The notes under the pieces are model-generated. The model was given only the letters and a program-made list of their open reading frames with translations. It was not told where the DNA came from and ran no database searches. Of a stretch of DNA of 64,000 nucleotides, positions 32,853 through 41,136 are shown in pieces; position 1 is the stretch's first letter; each line of letters starts with the position of its first letter. Made by a program: the position numbers and the translations under genes. The stretch lies in assembly GCA_902766785.1 (NCBI GenBank), contig CACXEO010000048.1, positions 1 through 64,000 on the forward strand, written 5' to 3'. Source of the DNA: Oscillospiraceae bacterium (lineage in GTDB: Bacteria; Bacillota; Clostridia; Oscillospirales; Ruminococcaceae).

Positions 32853-33662
32853 TTAGTCTTTGAGCAAAACGTCCTTGCCGAACCATTTGTTGGAGATTTC
32901 AGCGGCTTTTCCATTCTCGATCAGCTTTTCAATCGCGCTTTCGACCTTGTTTTTCAGGTCGTCATTCCCCTTTTTAAATGCAATGGCGTATTCCTCAGCG
33001 CTCAAAAAGTCGTCAAGGACCACATATTTGTCCTGATCCTCTTTGATGGAGTAGTTCGCAACAACCTCATCGAGAACAATTGCGTCAATCCGCCCGGTGG
33101 GAAGGTCTGTCAAAGCGAGAACGTTGGTGTCATATTCAATAAGATTGGACTGGCTGATGAACTCGTCATTATTCGCAGCCTTCAGAGCGGTGGAACCCTT
33201 CTGAACGCCAACATTTTTGCCGATCAAATCTTTACGGCTTTTGATATCGGAATCTTTATTGACTACGACAACCATGTGGTTTTCCATATACGGTTTGGAA
33301 AGATTCATCTTCTCCTGGCGCTCAGCGTCAACGCTCAGGCCATTCCAAATACAGTCAATATTGCCGTTGTTGAGCTCCATTTCTTTGGATTCCCAGGCGA
33401 TTGGCTGAAGAACCAGCTCCATGCCCAGCTCGTCGCAGACAGCCTGCGCAAGATCAATGTCGAACCCAACAATTTCGTCGTTGTCATCCCGGTAGCCCAT
33501 CGGCGGGAAGCTATCGTCCAAACCGAGGACAAATTTGGTTTTTTCAGCGTCGCCGCTGCCGCTCGCATCAGAAGCAGGCGGGTTGTCATTGCAACCGGCA
33601 AGCATAGTTAAAGACATAGCCGCCGCCAATAAAGCGGCAAAAAATTTACTCATCTTTTTCAA
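32853..33662 (-). CDS. Amino-acid ABC transporter substrate-binding lipoprotein
   Basis: TTG at 33662 follows GGGAG and gives 269 residues. The N-terminus KKMSKFFAALLAAAMSLTMLAGC is a lipoprotein signal with lipid-modified Cys24. The mature part is a cluster-3 polar amino-acid binding protein: FVLGLDDSFPPMGYRDDNDEIVGFDIDLAQAVC, then VGVQKGSTA and DAIVLDE. It is anchored outside the membrane and delivers its ligand to the permease downstream. The ligand is unknown. It ends in its own terminator. Confidence 0.92.
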   Translation of the reverse strand: MKKMSKFFAALLAAAMSLTMLAGCNDNPPASDASGSGDAEKTKFVLGLDDSFPPMGYRDDNDEIVGFDIDLAQAVCDELGMELVLQPIAWESKEMELNNGNIDCIWNGLSVDAERQEKMNLSKPYMENHMVVVVNKDSDIKSRKDLIGKNVGVQKGSTALKAANNDEFISQSNLIEYDTNVLALTDLPTGRIDAIVLDEVVANYSIKEDQDKYVVLDDFLSAEEYAIAFKKGNDDLKNKVESAIEKLIENGKAAEISNKWFGKDVLLKD

Positions 33663-33716
33663 AGGAAACTCCCTCTCTTTCATAAAGTACCTATATATTT
33701 TATACTTTAGCATAGT

Positions 33717-33748
33717 AAAAAGCTAACGTTATAAAACGCTAGCTTTTT
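33717..33748 (-). terminator. Terminator of the GH127 gene
   Basis: AAAAAGCTA (33717-33725) pairs with TAGCTTTTT (33740-33748), with a near-matched inner CG pair. It lies about 65 bases after the GH127 stop and ahead of the binding-protein gene. Confidence 0.75.
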
Positions 33749-33814
33749 ACCATTTTCTTATTTATCTTTATATATCTTCAAAAAACTCAAATTATCTCAA
33801 TAATTCTCAATATT

Positions 33815-35752
33815 TTACTTGGTTTCCCGGCGGACCCAAACCAGCATTTCACCCTTGCCGCGGTTATTCCAATAGCAATACGGAACAAACTTCATGGCTG
33901 CCTTTGTTTTTTTAGGCGGCGTAGTGCGGTAAAGGGAAGCGTTCCCGTCGTCAACCACTTTAACGCCCTCTGCGGTAATGGTCATTGTCCCGCCAAACAA
34001 GGTGTTGTCATACTCTTCATGGAGGACGGCATCATCCGGCAGTTCAAACCCGCCAAGGTTCGTCCCATTATCCGCTTCTTCCAGGCAGTAGACCACCGGC
34101 CCCTTGACCAGTGCCACTTTGCCGATATCCGCCCGGACTTTGGGATTTGCATAGACCCGCAGGACCGGAAGATCCAGAAGGATCCTTACAACGGTTTCGC
34201 CTTTCCAATTCCGCTTGAGCTTAAGGTAACCTTTTTCAAGGACCTCGTGCGCCGGCGCGTCGTCAACTGTCATTCGGTTGAGGAACGTATGCTTTGGAAG
34301 GCGGAGGGCGAGGGTGAATGGGTCATCTGAATCTGTCTTTACCTTTATCTCAATTCCGGAACCGTATGGGTATTTTGTTCTCACGGAAACCGTAACGTCC
34401 CGGTCGCCGATCTTACAGTGCGTCTCATTGGAAACATAGAGGTTGACAAACAGGTTTTCATCGTCTGCACTGTAAATATACTGCCCCAGCGAGGCAAGCG
34501 TTCTGATGATATTCGGCGGGCAGCAGGCGCAGCCAAACCATTTTTGCCGCTCGGTTTTGACATGTCTAAGGTCTAGATTCTTTTCGTCAACGTCCGGAAT
34601 GACTTCCAGAGGATTCACATAAAAGAAGCGGTTGCCCTCCAGCGAAATACCCGCCAGGACTGTATTATAAAGGGCGTTTTCCATGACGTCCGCATATTTT
34701 GCATCCCGTTTGATTTCCAACATCCGTTTCGCGAACATTGCAAGTGCAATCGACGCGCAGGACTCGGAATAGCTGGAGTGATTGGGCAGGTCATAATCCG
34801 TACTGAACCTTTCGCCGTTTGCGGCAGAACCGATACTGCCGGTGATGTACATCCGTTTTTCGGCAATGTTGTCAAAAATGGTTTCGCAGGTCTTTAATAG
34901 GGTTTCGTCCCCCGTTTCGAAGGCAACGTCCGCAACCCCTGTATACAGGTAAGCATTGCGCACTGCGTGGCCCTCAGCCGTATCCTGCTCCCGGATCGGC
35001 GCATGAACCTGGTAATAGGTATGATTAAAAATTTGGGGATCTACTGCCGCCTGCGGGTCTGAACGGCTTTTTTCCATATCGAAATAAACCGGCCGCTGTC
35101 CACGCTCATCAATAAAATATTGAGCAAGGTCTAAGTAACGTTTTTCACCCGTTACACGGTACAGTTTTACAAGGGCAAGCTCAATTTCAGGGTGCCCCGG
35201 ATAGCCATGGATTTTCCCTTCCTCTTTGCCGATCGTATTACAAATTAGGTCTGCATAGCGGCAGATGATTTTCAATAGCCTATCCTTGCCGGTCGAATTG
35301 TAATAAGCAACCGCCGCCTCAATAAAATGGCCTGCACAATAAAGTTCATGCCAATCGCGAAGGTTTGTCCAGCGTTTATCAGGTTCCGCTACAATAAAGT
35401 AAGTATCGAGATAGCCGTCGTCCTGCTGTGCTTTGCCGATAATTTCAATTGCTTCGTCTGCAATTTTTTCAAGCTCCGGATCACAGTTGGTCTCAAGATA
35501 ATAAGCGACGCCTTCCAGCCATTTTGCTACGTCGCTGTCCTGAAAGCACCTCCCTCCGAACTCCCCTTCTTCCAGCCCGGCCGCCACTTTAAAGTTGTGC
35601 ATACAGTAACTTTTTTCTGCATCCGGAAGCCGGTCGTTGAGTGCATCCCACTGGTAACTTAACCCGGCTGGAACCGTGTTGATATAGCGGGACCAATAAT
35701 TGTCATGAATTGCAATATTTTTCAAAGGTAAAGACTGAAGCCGTTTCTGCAT
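33815..35752 (-). CDS. GH127 family glycoside hydrolase (beta-L-arabinofuranosidase-like)
   Basis: ATG at 35752 follows AAAGGGG, giving 645 residues. It matches the GH127 (formerly DUF1680) fold: LKNIAIHDNYWSRYI at the N-terminus, the (alpha/alpha)6 barrel with GYLDTYF and WHELYCAGHFIEAAVAYY, YITGSIGSAANGERF, YSESCASIALAMF, and WFGCACCPPNIIRTLASLGQYIY, where the CC pair belongs to the zinc-thiolate site and catalytic Cys. Known members release L-arabinofuranose from plant glycans or glycoproteins. There is no signal peptide, so it acts on imported oligosaccharides. It is divergent from an ArsR-type regulator, and its promoter is bracketed by an inverted repeat. Confidence 0.92.
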   Translation of the reverse strand: MQKRLQSLPLKNIAIHDNYWSRYINTVPAGLSYQWDALNDRLPDAEKSYCMHNFKVAAGLEEGEFGGRCFQDSDVAKWLEGVAYYLETNCDPELEKIADEAIEIIGKAQQDDGYLDTYFIVAEPDKRWTNLRDWHELYCAGHFIEAAVAYYNSTGKDRLLKIICRYADLICNTIGKEEGKIHGYPGHPEIELALVKLYRVTGEKRYLDLAQYFIDERGQRPVYFDMEKSRSDPQAAVDPQIFNHTYYQVHAPIREQDTAEGHAVRNAYLYTGVADVAFETGDETLLKTCETIFDNIAEKRMYITGSIGSAANGERFSTDYDLPNHSSYSESCASIALAMFAKRMLEIKRDAKYADVMENALYNTVLAGISLEGNRFFYVNPLEVIPDVDEKNLDLRHVKTERQKWFGCACCPPNIIRTLASLGQYIYSADDENLFVNLYVSNETHCKIGDRDVTVSVRTKYPYGSGIEIKVKTDSDDPFTLALRLPKHTFLNRMTVDDAPAHEVLEKGYLKLKRNWKGETVVRILLDLPVLRVYANPKVRADIGKVALVKGPVVYCLEEADNGTNLGGFELPDDAVLHEEYDNTLFGGTMTITAEGVKVVDDGNASLYRTTPPKKTKAAMKFVPYCYWNNRGKGEMLVWVRRETK

Positions 35753-35895
35753 GGTAGTTTCCCCTTTTCTAGTTCTAGATGGCTTTTTCCGAGACGCGCC
35801 GCAATGCTGTACTCGCCTGTCCCTTAATGCTCCGCGCACCTGGACCAAACCGCCCTCTATACAAAACAGGGCAGTCCAGCCGCTGTTTTGGCTTC

Positions 35896-35940
35896 ATTAT
35901 AGCATTGGCTTTTGGAAATAACAATTGATTCAAAAGCCAA
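35896..35940 (-). promoter_or_regulatory. GH127 promoter with flanking operator repeat
   Basis: On the reverse strand TTGTTA (35924-35919) and TATAAT (35901-35896) are 17 bases apart. A perfect inverted repeat TTGGCTTTTG (35905-35914) and CAAAAGCCAA (35931-35940), with a 16-base centre, surrounds the -35. It is a likely operator for the neighbouring regulator. Confidence 0.75.
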
Positions 35941-35998
35941 AAACATGGGTTATTTTCCGGGAATTCCTGTTTTTGTACCAAAATTTTAAGTTTATCTA

Positions 35999-36042
35999 TA
36001 GTAATTATTGATATTTACTAAAATAACACGATATGTTATACT
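35999..36042 (+). promoter_or_regulatory. Promoter and possible operator of the ArsR-type regulator
   Basis: TTTACT (36014-36019) and TATACT (36037-36042) are 17 bases apart. TAGTAA (35999-36004) and TTACTA (36015-36020) form an inverted repeat with a 10-base centre that overlaps the -35. Between this and the GH127 promoter there is only AT-rich sequence. Confidence 0.55.
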
Positions 36043-36080
36043 GAATCTAGTTTGAAACAACAAGTCAAAGCGGTGATTCT

Positions 36081-36998
36081 ATGAGAGAAATCAACAATTT
36101 AAACGAAACATATCTATTTTGCAAAGCGCTTGGCTCTGACATCCGGGTTAAAATCATTAAGCTGCTCCATGAGCACAAGTCGATGAATTTAAACGAGCTC
36201 TCCGATGTTTTGGGCGTGACCAACGGCGCCATGACGGCACACATTAAACTTTTGGCAGACGCCGGGGTCATTGAGATTACCCATTCCTCCGGGAAGCGGG
36301 GTTCTCAGAAAATCTGCTCCTTGAAGGAAACCAAGGTTCTGATTGACCCGTTTCGCTGCGCCTGCGCGGTCAATTCATATGCTGCCGATATTCCAATCGG
36401 CAGCTACTGTAATTACGACATCAGTCCCGCCTGCGGGCTGGCGACCTCGCAGAATCTGGTCGGCGAAATTGACGACCCGCGCTATTTCAGCGCGCCGGAA
36501 CGGGTAAACGCGGGGATTCTCTGGTTCGCAAACGGCTACCTGGAATACAGGATTCCAAATTACATCAAACAGGGGCAGAAGCTCAAGAAACTGAAATTTT
36601 CGTTTGAAATATCCTCCCAGGTTCCGGCGGGCTGTGAAGAGTATCCAAGCAACATTAACTTTTCCATTAACGACATCCCTCTGGGTTTCTGGAGCAGTCC
36701 CGGCAGCTTCGGCGGAAATGAAGGGCGGTACACCCCATCCTGGTGGCCCGATTCCTGGGCGCAGTCCGGACTTTTAAAAGTATTAACCATTAATAAAGAC
36801 GGCGTTTTTATTGACGGAGCGAAAATCAGCGATACTACAGTCGACGCCCTCAACCTTGATTATAGAAGCAGCATCATCTTACGGTTGTCGATTAGCCGCA
36901 CTCGCAGTATTCCCTGCGGTGGGATTACCTTGTTCGGCAAAGACTATGGAAACTACAACCAGGATATTAAATTCGAAGCGCTTTATAAAGAAATTTAG
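36081..36998 (+). CDS. ArsR-type HTH regulator with a large C-terminal domain
   Basis: Residues 1 to about 90 are a winged helix of ArsR type: FCKALGSDIRVKIIKLLHEH, MNLNELSDVLGVTNGAMTAHIKLLADAGVIE. There are no metal-binding Cys in the usual ArsR places. The remaining 215 residues form a region with many aromatic and beta-prone stretches (FANGYLEYRIPNYI, FSINDIPLGFW, PSWWPDSWAQSG) that I read as a possible sugar-binding beta-sandwich. It is divergent from the GH127 gene, so it probably controls it in response to an arabinose-type ligand. This is inference. ATG at 36081; 305 residues; normal terminator after. Confidence 0.82.
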   Translation: MREINNLNETYLFCKALGSDIRVKIIKLLHEHKSMNLNELSDVLGVTNGAMTAHIKLLADAGVIEITHSSGKRGSQKICSLKETKVLIDPFRCACAVNSYAADIPIGSYCNYDISPACGLATSQNLVGEIDDPRYFSAPERVNAGILWFANGYLEYRIPNYIKQGQKLKKLKFSFEISSQVPAGCEEYPSNINFSINDIPLGFWSSPGSFGGNEGRYTPSWWPDSWAQSGLLKVLTINKDGVFIDGAKISDTTVDALNLDYRSSIILRLSISRTRSIPCGGITLFGKDYGNYNQDIKFEALYKEI

Positions 36999-37042
36999 CC
37001 GGCAGGAGGATATTCTCCTACAATAGGTTTTTGTTTAATGTC

Positions 37043-37080
37043 AAACAGGCGTGGGACGGTGAAACCCGCGCCTGTTTTTT
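37043..37080 (+). terminator. Terminator of the ArsR-type regulator gene
   Basis: AAACAGGCG at 37043-37051 pairs with CGCCTGTTT, with inner GGG/CCC, and ends in six T residues. Confidence 0.8.
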
Positions 37081-37143
37081 GCAAACAGAAACAGTGGTTC
37101 TTTAAAAAATGAACAGCTGTTTTTCCAAATGTTCTTTATATAT

Positions 37144-37869
37144 TTAATGCCGTTCGTCGAAACTCTCATAGGTTTCGCAGAACCGCGCAGCAAAGGCCGG
37201 GGGCTCGTCCGCCGCGTAGAGATGGGAAAGGTCGCCGAACGACTGGCAGCGGAAACTCGCAATTCCTTTCTCCCTCTCCTCCGTATAGAGGGTAGTCACC
37301 GAAGTCGGCGCGGCGACGAAGCCCTGCCAAAGCGGCACTGGAGAAATACCTAACAAATGGGACAGGATCACGCAGGTGACGCCGAAATGGCAAAAAAAGG
37401 CGAGTGTTTCGCGGTTACCCTGAGAAGTGCGGTAAATATCCCCCTCTCTCAGGTAGCCATGCCGTGCAAGGATGCCGTCAATTCCGTCTGCAACCTGGCG
37501 GAACCGCTCTTTTGCCGGGCCGGATTTCATCAGCTCGGTCTCAAGCCAGCTTTTTCTGCCGTAGAATTCCTCAATCCCCGTCCAATAAGAGGGCATTAAA
37601 TCCCAGCAGTTGCTCTTTAGCGTTCCATCCGGCAGAAGCACCGGGACATCGAATTCCCGAAGCCAGTCGCAGATTTCCGCTTCACGGGACAGCTCCCTCA
37701 AAGTCAGGCTGGCGGTATCTTTTGCCCGGCCAAGAGGGGAACAGTAAAACTCCCCTATTTCGTGTTTAGTAAGGCGCTGGGCCAACAGTTCGGCCTCTTT
37801 CCATCCCTTTGGGGTCAAAGAATCAATTGCGTAATCAGGATCGCCGTGGCGGATCAGTAAAATTCTCAT
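37144..37869 (-). CDS. Histidine phosphatase superfamily protein
   Basis: ATG at 37869 follows AAGGGTGAG, giving 241 residues. The N-terminus MRILLIRHGDPDYAID carries the RHG motif with the phospho-accepting His. YCSPLGRAKDTASLT supplies the second Arg, and a C-terminal FCHFGVTCVILSHLL holds the second His. Families with this fold include phosphoglycerate mutases and broad phosphatases; the RHGDPDY start is common in clostridial proteins of unknown substrate. It is a single gene between two forward operons. Confidence 0.85.
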   Translation of the reverse strand: MRILLIRHGDPDYAIDSLTPKGWKEAELLAQRLTKHEIGEFYCSPLGRAKDTASLTLRELSREAEICDWLREFDVPVLLPDGTLKSNCWDLMPSYWTGIEEFYGRKSWLETELMKSGPAKERFRQVADGIDGILARHGYLREGDIYRTSQGNRETLAFFCHFGVTCVILSHLLGISPVPLWQGFVAAPTSVTTLYTEEREKGIASFRCQSFGDLSHLYAADEPPAFAARFCETYESFDERH

Positions 37870-37967
37870 GGTCTCACCCTTCCAAAAGTCAAAATATCTG
37901 TTAAATATCATACAAGATTCCCAGAATAAAAGCAAACCGGAGTAAGAATTTTTCATGTTTTGCAGGG

Positions 37968-37996
37968 TTTCAACCCGTACAGTAATATGCTAAAAT
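37968..37996 (+). promoter_or_regulatory. Promoter of the glycerol-3-phosphate-oxidase-like operon
   Basis: TTTCAA (37968-37973) and TAAAAT (37991-37996) are 17 bases apart, with TGC before the -10. The -35 is weak, which suggests an activator or reliance on the extended -10. Confidence 0.6.
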
Positions 37997-38028
37997 GAGG
38001 ATATAAGCTTATCCAAAAGGAGGCGCCT

Positions 38029-39480
38029 ATGCAAACAATCTATGATGTTCTTGTAATCGGAGCCGGTATCACCGGCGGCTGCGTATTGCATGAACTTTCC
38101 AAGTACCAGTTAAACATCGCGGTAATCGACAAAGAAAATGACGCGGCGGAGGGGACAACCAAAGCGAACAGCGCCATTGTCCATGCAGGGTACGATCCGC
38201 TTCCGGGCACAAAAATGGCCTTCCACAACGTTCGGGGCAACCGGATGGTCAAAGAACTCTGCAAACATTACCAGGTGCATTACAGCGAATGCGGTTCTCT
38301 TGTAATTGCAACCGACGACGATGAAATCAAAACCGTTCAAAAGCTTTATGAACGGGGAATCCAAAACAGGGTTCCGGGTTTAAAAATCCTGACCGGTGCT
38401 GAAACGCTCGAGCTGGAGCCCAATCTGAACCCGAACATCCGGTGCAGCCTATTCGCCCCCACAGGCGGGATTGTTAACCCATGGGAGCTCTGTATTGCGC
38501 TTGTTGAAACCGCCGTGGAGAATGGAGCCGACCATTATTTCAGCCATGAAGTCACAGCGATCACGCCGGAAGAAAACGGTTACGCCGTTACCGTGAAAAA
38601 CGGGATTGTTCTTCACACAAAATACCTTGTAAACGCCGCCGGGATTTATGCCGACCGGATTCACGCAATGGCCGCGTCTGCCGATTTTACCATCGCCCCC
38701 GCCAAAGGGGAATACTACCTGCTTGACAAAAACCAGGGCGGCTTGGTCGGCCGGGTCATTTTCCAGTGCCCGACAAAAGCGGGCAAAGGCGTCCTGGTTT
38801 CCCCGACTGTCCACGGCAACCTCATTGTAGGCCCCGATAGGACTGATAGCTGCGGCCGCGAAGACTTGGCGACTGATGGAAAAAACCTGGAGGGAATCCG
38901 CAAAATTTCGGAGAAAACCTGCCAAAAGATAGACTTCCGCCAATCCATCCGCAATTTTGCCGGCCTGCGCGCCATTTCCGGGCAGGAGGATTTCATCATC
39001 CGTGAAATTCCCGGCCTGCACGGTTTTATAGAACTTGCAGGAATTCAGTCGCCCGGGCTGACCTCCGCGCCCTCCATTGCGCTGGAAGCGCTTGAGCTCC
39101 TCCAAAAAGCGGGATTGGGGCTCATAGAAAAGAAGGAGTTTAAAAACACACGCAAGGTCGTGCGGATGAAAGAACTAACCCCTGACGAGCAGGAACAGAA
39201 AATTAAGGAAAACCCGCTGTATGGCCGGGTGATCTGCCGCTGTGAAACCATCACCGAAGGGGAAATTGTTGACGCGCTGAAAAGCCCGATTATCCCGCCG
39301 TCAATTGACGCGGTCAAACGGCGTACAAATGCAGGAATGGGCCGCTGCCAGGGCGGGTTCTGCTCCCCCCGCGTGCTGGAAATTATAGCGCGGGAAAAAG
39401 GGATTGACCCGTCAGAAGTGATTCAGGATAAGGAAGACAGCAGAATCCTGCTGCCGCACGGCGGGGAGGAGAGCAAATGA
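38029..39480 (+). CDS. GlpA/GlpO-like FAD dehydrogenase with BFD [2Fe-2S] domain
   Basis: The 483-residue protein has an FAD fold (YDVLVIGAGITGGCVLHELS), the DAO-family KANSAIVHAGYDP segment, and a C-terminal BFD-like domain with Cys403, Cys405, Cys440 and Cys445 for a [2Fe-2S] cluster. It resembles anaerobic glycerol-3-phosphate dehydrogenase. The start follows AAAGGAGG. It overlaps the next gene by ATGA, and the three-gene arrangement with a second flavoprotein and a DUF1667 protein is a recurrent clostridial and thermotogal set. It probably oxidises glycerol-3-phosphate and passes electrons to the partner. Substrate is inferred from family. Confidence 0.85.
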   Translation: MQTIYDVLVIGAGITGGCVLHELSKYQLNIAVIDKENDAAEGTTKANSAIVHAGYDPLPGTKMAFHNVRGNRMVKELCKHYQVHYSECGSLVIATDDDEIKTVQKLYERGIQNRVPGLKILTGAETLELEPNLNPNIRCSLFAPTGGIVNPWELCIALVETAVENGADHYFSHEVTAITPEENGYAVTVKNGIVLHTKYLVNAAGIYADRIHAMAASADFTIAPAKGEYYLLDKNQGGLVGRVIFQCPTKAGKGVLVSPTVHGNLIVGPDRTDSCGREDLATDGKNLEGIRKISEKTCQKIDFRQSIRNFAGLRAISGQEDFIIREIPGLHGFIELAGIQSPGLTSAPSIALEALELLQKAGLGLIEKKEFKNTRKVVRMKELTPDEQEQKIKENPLYGRVICRCETITEGEIVDALKSPIIPPSIDAVKRRTNAGMGRCQGGFCSPRVLEIIAREKGIDPSEVIQDKEDSRILLPHGGEESK

Positions 39481-40730
39481 ATTACGATATTGTTGTCATC
39501 GGCGGGGGCCCCGCCGGGCTTGCCGCCGCAGTCAGTGCCTGGGACAGCGGTGCGCGCAGCGTCCTGATACTGGAGCGGGACAAGGAACTGGGGGGGATTC
39601 TGAACCAGTGCATCCACAACGGATTCGGGCTCCATTATTTTAAAGAGGAACTCACCGGCCCGGAATACGCTGGGCGTTTCATTGAACTGCTCCAGCAGAC
39701 CGGGGTCGATGTCAAGCTCGACACCATGGTACTCCACATTACGGACAAAAAAGAAATCCACGCAGTCAACACGGTGGATGGATACATGATCATCCATGCG
39801 AAAGCAATTATCCTCGCTATGGGCTGCCGCGAACGTACCCGAGGGGCTATTGGCATTCCGGGCGACCGGCCTGCGGGTATTTTTACTGCAGGAACAGCTC
39901 AGCGGTATGTCAATATGGAAGGTTACCTCTGCGGAAAGCGGGTAGTCGTCCTGGGGTCAGGCGATATCGGGCTGATTATGGCCCGCCGGATGACGCTTGA
40001 AGGTGCAGAGGTACTCGCCTGCGTTGAGCTGATGCCCTATTCGAACGGCCTCAACCGGAATATTGTCCAGTGCTTGAACGACTACGGGATCCCGCTTTAC
40101 CTTTCCCACACCATTACCAAAATTGAAGGGAAACGCCGGGTGGAACGGGTTATCGTTTCAAAAGTAGATGAAAACCGGCGCCCCATTCCGGGGACTGAAA
40201 TGGAATTTAATTGCGACACTGTCCTTCTTTCAGTCGGGCTGATTCCGGAAAATGAACTCACCCGCGAGGCTGGAATTACAATTGACCCGCGGACCAACGG
40301 CGCGGTGGTTTTTGAAAACATGGAAACCTCCCTGTCTGGGGTCTTTGCCTGCGGCAACGTGGTTCATGTCCATGACCTGGTTGATTTTGTCTCGGCGGAA
40401 AGCGCTAAAGCCGGTGCTTCTGCTGCAGCCTATTTAAGCAGAAATACAGACGGGCCGGCAGTCGAAGTAAAAAACGGGAACGGCATCGGCTATACGGTAC
40501 CCCAAAAACTCCGGCTGGAAAATATTGAAAAATTTACCGAGCTCTACTTCCGGGCGCGGCAGGTTTACGGGGAAAGCGCCCTTGTTTTAAGCTGCGGCGG
40601 GAAAGAAGTTCTGCGGCTCCACCGGGAACGGATGGCTCCCGGCGAGATGGAAAAAATTATTTTGCCCAAAGCTAAGCTTGCCGGCTTAACCGGAGAGCTG
40701 ACTCTTTCAGTTGAGGAGGAAACGCTATGA
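39477..40730 (+). CDS. FAD/NAD(P)-dependent oxidoreductase of the GlpA-like operon
   Basis: At 417 residues, it has an FAD motif YDIVVIGGGPAGLAAAVSAW, a second dinucleotide fold at KRVVVLGSGDIGLIMARRM for NAD(P)H, and a C-terminal FACGNVVHVHDLVDFVSAES segment. This is a pyridine-nucleotide-disulfide-type reductase without an obvious redox Cys pair. It is translationally coupled to genes on both sides by ATGA overlaps. Likely it shuttles electrons between the GlpA-like subunit and NAD(P)+. It corresponds to the middle gene of the known three-gene set. Confidence 0.85.
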   Translation: MNYDIVVIGGGPAGLAAAVSAWDSGARSVLILERDKELGGILNQCIHNGFGLHYFKEELTGPEYAGRFIELLQQTGVDVKLDTMVLHITDKKEIHAVNTVDGYMIIHAKAIILAMGCRERTRGAIGIPGDRPAGIFTAGTAQRYVNMEGYLCGKRVVVLGSGDIGLIMARRMTLEGAEVLACVELMPYSNGLNRNIVQCLNDYGIPLYLSHTITKIEGKRRVERVIVSKVDENRRPIPGTEMEFNCDTVLLSVGLIPENELTREAGITIDPRTNGAVVFENMETSLSGVFACGNVVHVHDLVDFVSAESAKAGASAAAYLSRNTDGPAVEVKNGNGIGYTVPQKLRLENIEKFTELYFRARQVYGESALVLSCGGKEVLRLHRERMAPGEMEKIILPKAKLAGLTGELTLSVEEETL

Positions 40731-41080
40731 CCGAACTCACCTGCATTGTCTGCCCCAAAGGCTGCCGTCTCAAGGTGGACGAGGAAAACGGTTTTGCCGT
40801 CACCGGGGCTTCCTGCCCGCGCGGGACAGCCTACGGGAAAAAGGAACTGACGGCTCCAACAAGAACCGTCACTTCCACAGTCGCCATTGAAGGCGCGCTC
40901 CACAGCCGCCTTCCGGTCAAGACCTCACAGGAGATTGACCGCGCACTGGTAAAAGAAGCGGTCGCCGCGCTGAAAAATGTACAGGTAAAAGCTCCGGTCA
41001 GCACGGGGGACGTCATTCTCGAAAACGTATTGGGAACGGGAACCGACTTCATCGCGACCAAGACTATGGGGCGGATTTGA
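40727..41080 (+). CDS. DUF1667 Cys-containing protein
   Basis: The 117-residue product has CIVCPKGC (Cys6, Cys9, Cys13) and ASCPRGTAYGKKE with Cys30, a four-Cys pattern suiting an Fe-S cluster or zinc. It is the third gene of the operon and overlaps the second by four bases. In other genomes DUF1667 genes regularly follow the same flavoproteins, so it is likely the small electron-transfer subunit. No membrane segment is seen. Confidence 0.85.
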   Translation: MTELTCIVCPKGCRLKVDEENGFAVTGASCPRGTAYGKKELTAPTRTVTSTVAIEGALHSRLPVKTSQEIDRALVKEAVAALKNVQVKAPVSTGDVILENVLGTGTDFIATKTMGRI

Positions 41081-41100
41081 CCATTAAAATATTGGGGAAT

Positions 41101-41136
41101 AAAAAAGAAGGGCAAGTTAATTTGCCCTTCTTTTTT
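41101..41136. terminator. Bidirectional terminator between converging operons
   Basis: AAAAAAGAAGGGCAA (41101-41115) pairs with TTTGCCCTTCTTTTTT (41121-41136). The reverse operon's last stop codon overlaps its edge at 41135. Confidence 0.85.
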
